A model generated the notes under the pieces. It saw only the letters and a list, made by a program, of their open reading frames with translations, was not told the origin of the DNA and searched no databases. Below are positions 5,629 to 7,925 of a DNA stretch of 7,925 nucleotides, piece after piece (within the stretch, counting starts at the first letter, position 1; every line of letters begins with the position of its first letter). The stretch comes from an uncultured Bacteroidota bacterium. GTDB lineage: Bacteria; Bacteroidota; Bacteroidia; Chitinophagales; Chitinophagaceae. Position numbers and translations under genes: made by a program. The stretch is from assembly GCA_946480675.1 (NCBI GenBank), contig CAMLKS010000100.1, positions 1-7,925 on the forward strand, in the 5' to 3' direction.

Positions 5629-7925
5629 ATGAAAAAACAAATACTACTTGTTTCCGCATTATTTACGGGATGGCAGGCCATGGGGCAACCTATGTTGCCG
5701 CTGGTGCCCGATAATAGTGATAAACCCGTCAAATTGCAGGATGCTGTTAAAGCTTACGAAAACAGGTTTGGTACGCCATCAGGCAAAACAGAAAAAGAAG
5801 GTAAACGTGTAAAAGAAGGTAAGGATCATCACTTCGGCCGCTGGTTCTGGTATTGGAGCAATCATACGGATGCTAATGACAATATCGTTTCTACAGCCAA
5901 AACATTTGAGGAATGGCAGCGCTTTAATGCGCCTAAGCAACATAAAACTACTGCCAGTAAGCTGGCTTCCAACTGGTCGTTCCAGGGGCCTACCACATCG
6001 GGAGGCGGGTATTCGGGTATCGGCCGTATCAATGTGGTTACTTTTCATCCTACCGATGCCAACACCATATATATAGGTAGCGCGGGTGGTGGTGCCTGGA
6101 AAACAACGAATAACGGCGCCAGCTGGATATCTTTATCGCATATGCTGCCTGTACTGGGCATATCGGATATTGATGTAAATCCGCAGAACCCGCAAACCAT
6201 TTACATGTGTACGGGCGACAGGGATGCCAGTGATACTTACAGTGTAGGGGTCATGAAGTCGACAGATGGCGGCGTAACATGGGATACTACCGGCCTGAAA
6301 TGGCAAACCAACCAATACAGGCTGGCCAATGGGTTGGTGATAAATCCTGTAGATACCAATTCCATCACACTGGCAGCAAGCGATGGCATATACAAATCTT
6401 ATAATGCAGGTACCACATGGACCAGGGTAGTGAATGGCCCTAACTTCAAACAAATATTAGCACACCCTACCGATACGAATGTATTGTATGCTACTACCTA
6501 TAGTTACGGTAGCGCGCAAATATACCGTTCGGCAAATGGTGGCAGAAATTGGAACTCCGTTTCATCTCCTGCAACTGCGTGGAGGATAGAGTTGGCTACA
6601 TCGCCTACGGATGTAAACGTGGTGATGGCAGTAGTAGCCAAAACAAGTGGCAGCCTGGGGGGTATCTACAAGTCTACAGATACCGGAAAAACATTCGGTA
6701 TCATCTTTAACCCCGGCTCCGACTGTTCTAAAGACCTGCTTACCGGAGATGTTTCGGGCACTATCAATTGTGGCAACCAGGGCTGGTACGACCTGTGCAT
6801 TGCCATCGACCCCAATAATTCCAGTAACGTAACAGTTGGCGGTGTAAATACATGGTTTTCTACAGATGGTGGTAGCAACTGGGATATATCTACCAACTGG
6901 TATTCTATAGGTGGTATTGCTGAAGTGCATGCCGATAAACACTATATGATGTACCATCCTACGGTAGCAGGCAGGTTATATCAATGCAATGACGGTGGTA
7001 TATACTATACGGATAACCCTATGGCAAATAACAGCCTGTGGATGGATATAACAAACGGTATGGGTATCACGCAATTCTACCGCAATGCGGTAAGCCCTAT
7101 ATCACATTTCATATTGGGTGGTGCGCAGGATAATGGTACCAAAGGCAATCGTTTTGCCTTCTGGGATGATGAAAATGGTGGTGATGGCATGGATTGCCAG
7201 GTAGACTATACAGATAGCACCACTTACTACACATCTACTCAATACGGTAATATCACTCGCCATTCTATAAATTGGGGTAATGACTTCATTTCGGGTAACA
7301 TTCCGGGCAACCCCGATGGTGCATGGATAACACCTTATATCGTTAGCCCTCACGACCCATCGCACCTGCTGGCGGGCTATCAGCATCTTTATTTCTCAAA
7401 TGACTATGGCAATTCATGGTATTCTATACAAGGCAGCGCATTGCATACAGGTACCAACCTGATACGTATTGCTATGACACCTGCCAGCACATCTACCATA
7501 TATGCTATTGCCGAAAATCAAAGTAGCAATACAGCCCGTGTATATTATACTCACAGCTTTACGCCAGGCAATACGGCTACTTTCACACTGTTATCCCCGC
7601 CTTTCAATGGTAAGGTGTCTGACATAAAAGTAGACCCTGCAAACCAAGACCGTTTCTGGCTTACCTTCAGCGGCTATGGCGGCCCGCAGGTGGCAGAGTA
7701 TAATGCAGGTACGTGGACACAAATAAAAGCAGGCCTGCCTGATGTGCCGGTGCACTGTATAGAAATAGATACGATGAACAAAACCATGTTCATAGGCACA
7801 GATGTCGGCGTATTTTATATGGATACAGCAACTAAACAATGGGAAGCCTTCAATGACGATGATAAACTGCCAAGCATAGAAGTGACAGATATAGACATCA
7901 ATTACAGCCGGAAAGAACTGTGGGT
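5629..7925 (+). CDS. Secreted multi-Asp-box (BNR/VPS10-like) beta-propeller protein, 3' end outside window
   Basis: The frame from ATG 5629-5631 is open without a stop to the right edge, giving 765 complete codons. Residues 1-19 look like a Sec signal peptide (MKK, hydrophobic core, A-M-G before Q20). Residues 20 to about 115 form an N-terminal region with a Trp-rich FGRWFWYW stretch. The propeller then starts with a W-S-F-Q-G-P...GGG...GRI entry. Seven Asp-box-like motifs (S-x-D-x-G-x-T-W type) stand at 158-166, 210-218, 256-264, 300-308, 348-356, 410-418 and 589-597. Conserved-looking blocks lie between the last two: HADKH (434-438), NDGG (454-457), QDNG (500-503) and GGDG (517-520). This is the layout of large Bacteroidota secreted proteins called sialidase-, GH74- or VPS10-like, which usually end in a type IX secretion sorting domain; that end is not visible. 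I see no sialidase RIP motif, so enzymatic activity is not claimed. The start is supported by the signal peptide directly after ATG. Confidence 0.88.
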   Translation, partial: MKKQILLVSALFTGWQAMGQPMLPLVPDNSDKPVKLQDAVKAYENRFGTPSGKTEKEGKRVKEGKDHHFGRWFWYWSNHTDANDNIVSTAKTFEEWQRFNAPKQHKTTASKLASNWSFQGPTTSGGGYSGIGRINVVTFHPTDANTIYIGSAGGGAWKTTNNGASWISLSHMLPVLGISDIDVNPQNPQTIYMCTGDRDASDTYSVGVMKSTDGGVTWDTTGLKWQTNQYRLANGLVINPVDTNSITLAASDGIYKSYNAGTTWTRVVNGPNFKQILAHPTDTNVLYATTYSYGSAQIYRSANGGRNWNSVSSPATAWRIELATSPTDVNVVMAVVAKTSGSLGGIYKSTDTGKTFGIIFNPGSDCSKDLLTGDVSGTINCGNQGWYDLCIAIDPNNSSNVTVGGVNTWFSTDGGSNWDISTNWYSIGGIAEVHADKHYMMYHPTVAGRLYQCNDGGIYYTDNPMANNSLWMDITNGMGITQFYRNAVSPISHFILGGAQDNGTKGNRFAFWDDENGGDGMDCQVDYTDSTTYYTSTQYGNITRHSINWGNDFISGNIPGNPDGAWITPYIVSPHDPSHLLAGYQHLYFSNDYGNSWYSIQGSALHTGTNLIRIAMTPASTSTIYAIAENQSSNTARVYYTHSFTPGNTATFTLLSPPFNGKVSDIKVDPANQDRFWLTFSGYGGPQVAEYNAGTWTQIKAGLPDVPVHCIEIDTMNKTMFIGTDVGVFYMDTATKQWEAFNDDDKLPSIEVTDIDINYSRKELW

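Noticed and set aside
5548..5640. N-terminal extension of the HELKH protein from a TTG start
   Set aside because: It needs a rare start codon upstream of the predicted promoter and overlaps the first codons of the divergent gene. The extra residues are not typical of the family.
5779..7839. Several minus-strand open frames of 76-131 codons opposite the secreted-protein gene
   Set aside because: The plus-strand frame is continuous for 765 codons with a signal peptide and seven Asp-boxes. The opposite frames show no recognisable domain.
1..7925. Mobile elements, CRISPR, tRNA, defence or phage genes
   Set aside because: No transposase, terminal inverted repeats, spaced direct repeats, cloverleaf sequence or defence-type domains were seen anywhere in the window.

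Overview
The window looks like a chromosomal segment from a Bacteroidota bacterium, probably of the Chitinophagaceae/Sphingobacteriia type. Four lines support this: gene families typical of that phylum (DUF4296, 2TM domain, a small DUF4157-like HELKH protein, a large secreted Asp-box protein with a MKK...GQ leader); start codons without Shine-Dalgarno sequences; -7 boxes of the Bacteroidota form TAnnTTTG upstream of four of the five minus-strand genes; and frequent TAT/ATA codons. I see no tRNA, rRNA, CRISPR array, insertion sequence or phage gene. No stretch over 300 bases lacks a gene.

Layout. Positions 2-211 (+) hold the C-terminal end of a DUF4296 protein cut by the window edge. It converges, with an 11-base gap, on a class I PLP-dependent aminotransferase (223-1413, -). 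Upstream of that on the same strand is a signalling pair. The first member is a small receiver protein carrying a C-terminal membrane helix (1494-2009, -). The second is an 880-residue soluble hybrid histidine kinase built as TPR array, coiled coil, HisKA, HATPase, REC and HPt (2149-4791, -). A strong intrinsic terminator (4811-4844) separates the kinase from a 2TM-domain membrane protein (4871-5122, -) and a small HELKH metalloprotease-like protein (about 5179-5547, -). A divergent gene starts at 5629 (+) and stays open to the right edge. It encodes at least 765 residues of a secreted, multi-Asp-box (BNR/VPS10-like) beta-propeller protein.

How the genes may work together. The kinase contains every station of a phosphorelay except the final receiver, and the next gene downstream encodes a lone receiver tethered to the membrane. 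The simplest reading is a His-Asp-His-Asp relay. It would start from a cytoplasmic TPR sensor and end on a membrane-anchored receiver with no DNA-binding output. This is inferred from domain content and adjacency. A perfect 7-5-7 inverted repeat abuts the receiver gene's predicted -7 box and may regulate it. The other genes look like independent units. The most unusual part of the window is the membrane-tethered receiver and its soluble TPR-hybrid kinase partner; the rest looks ordinary for the phylum.
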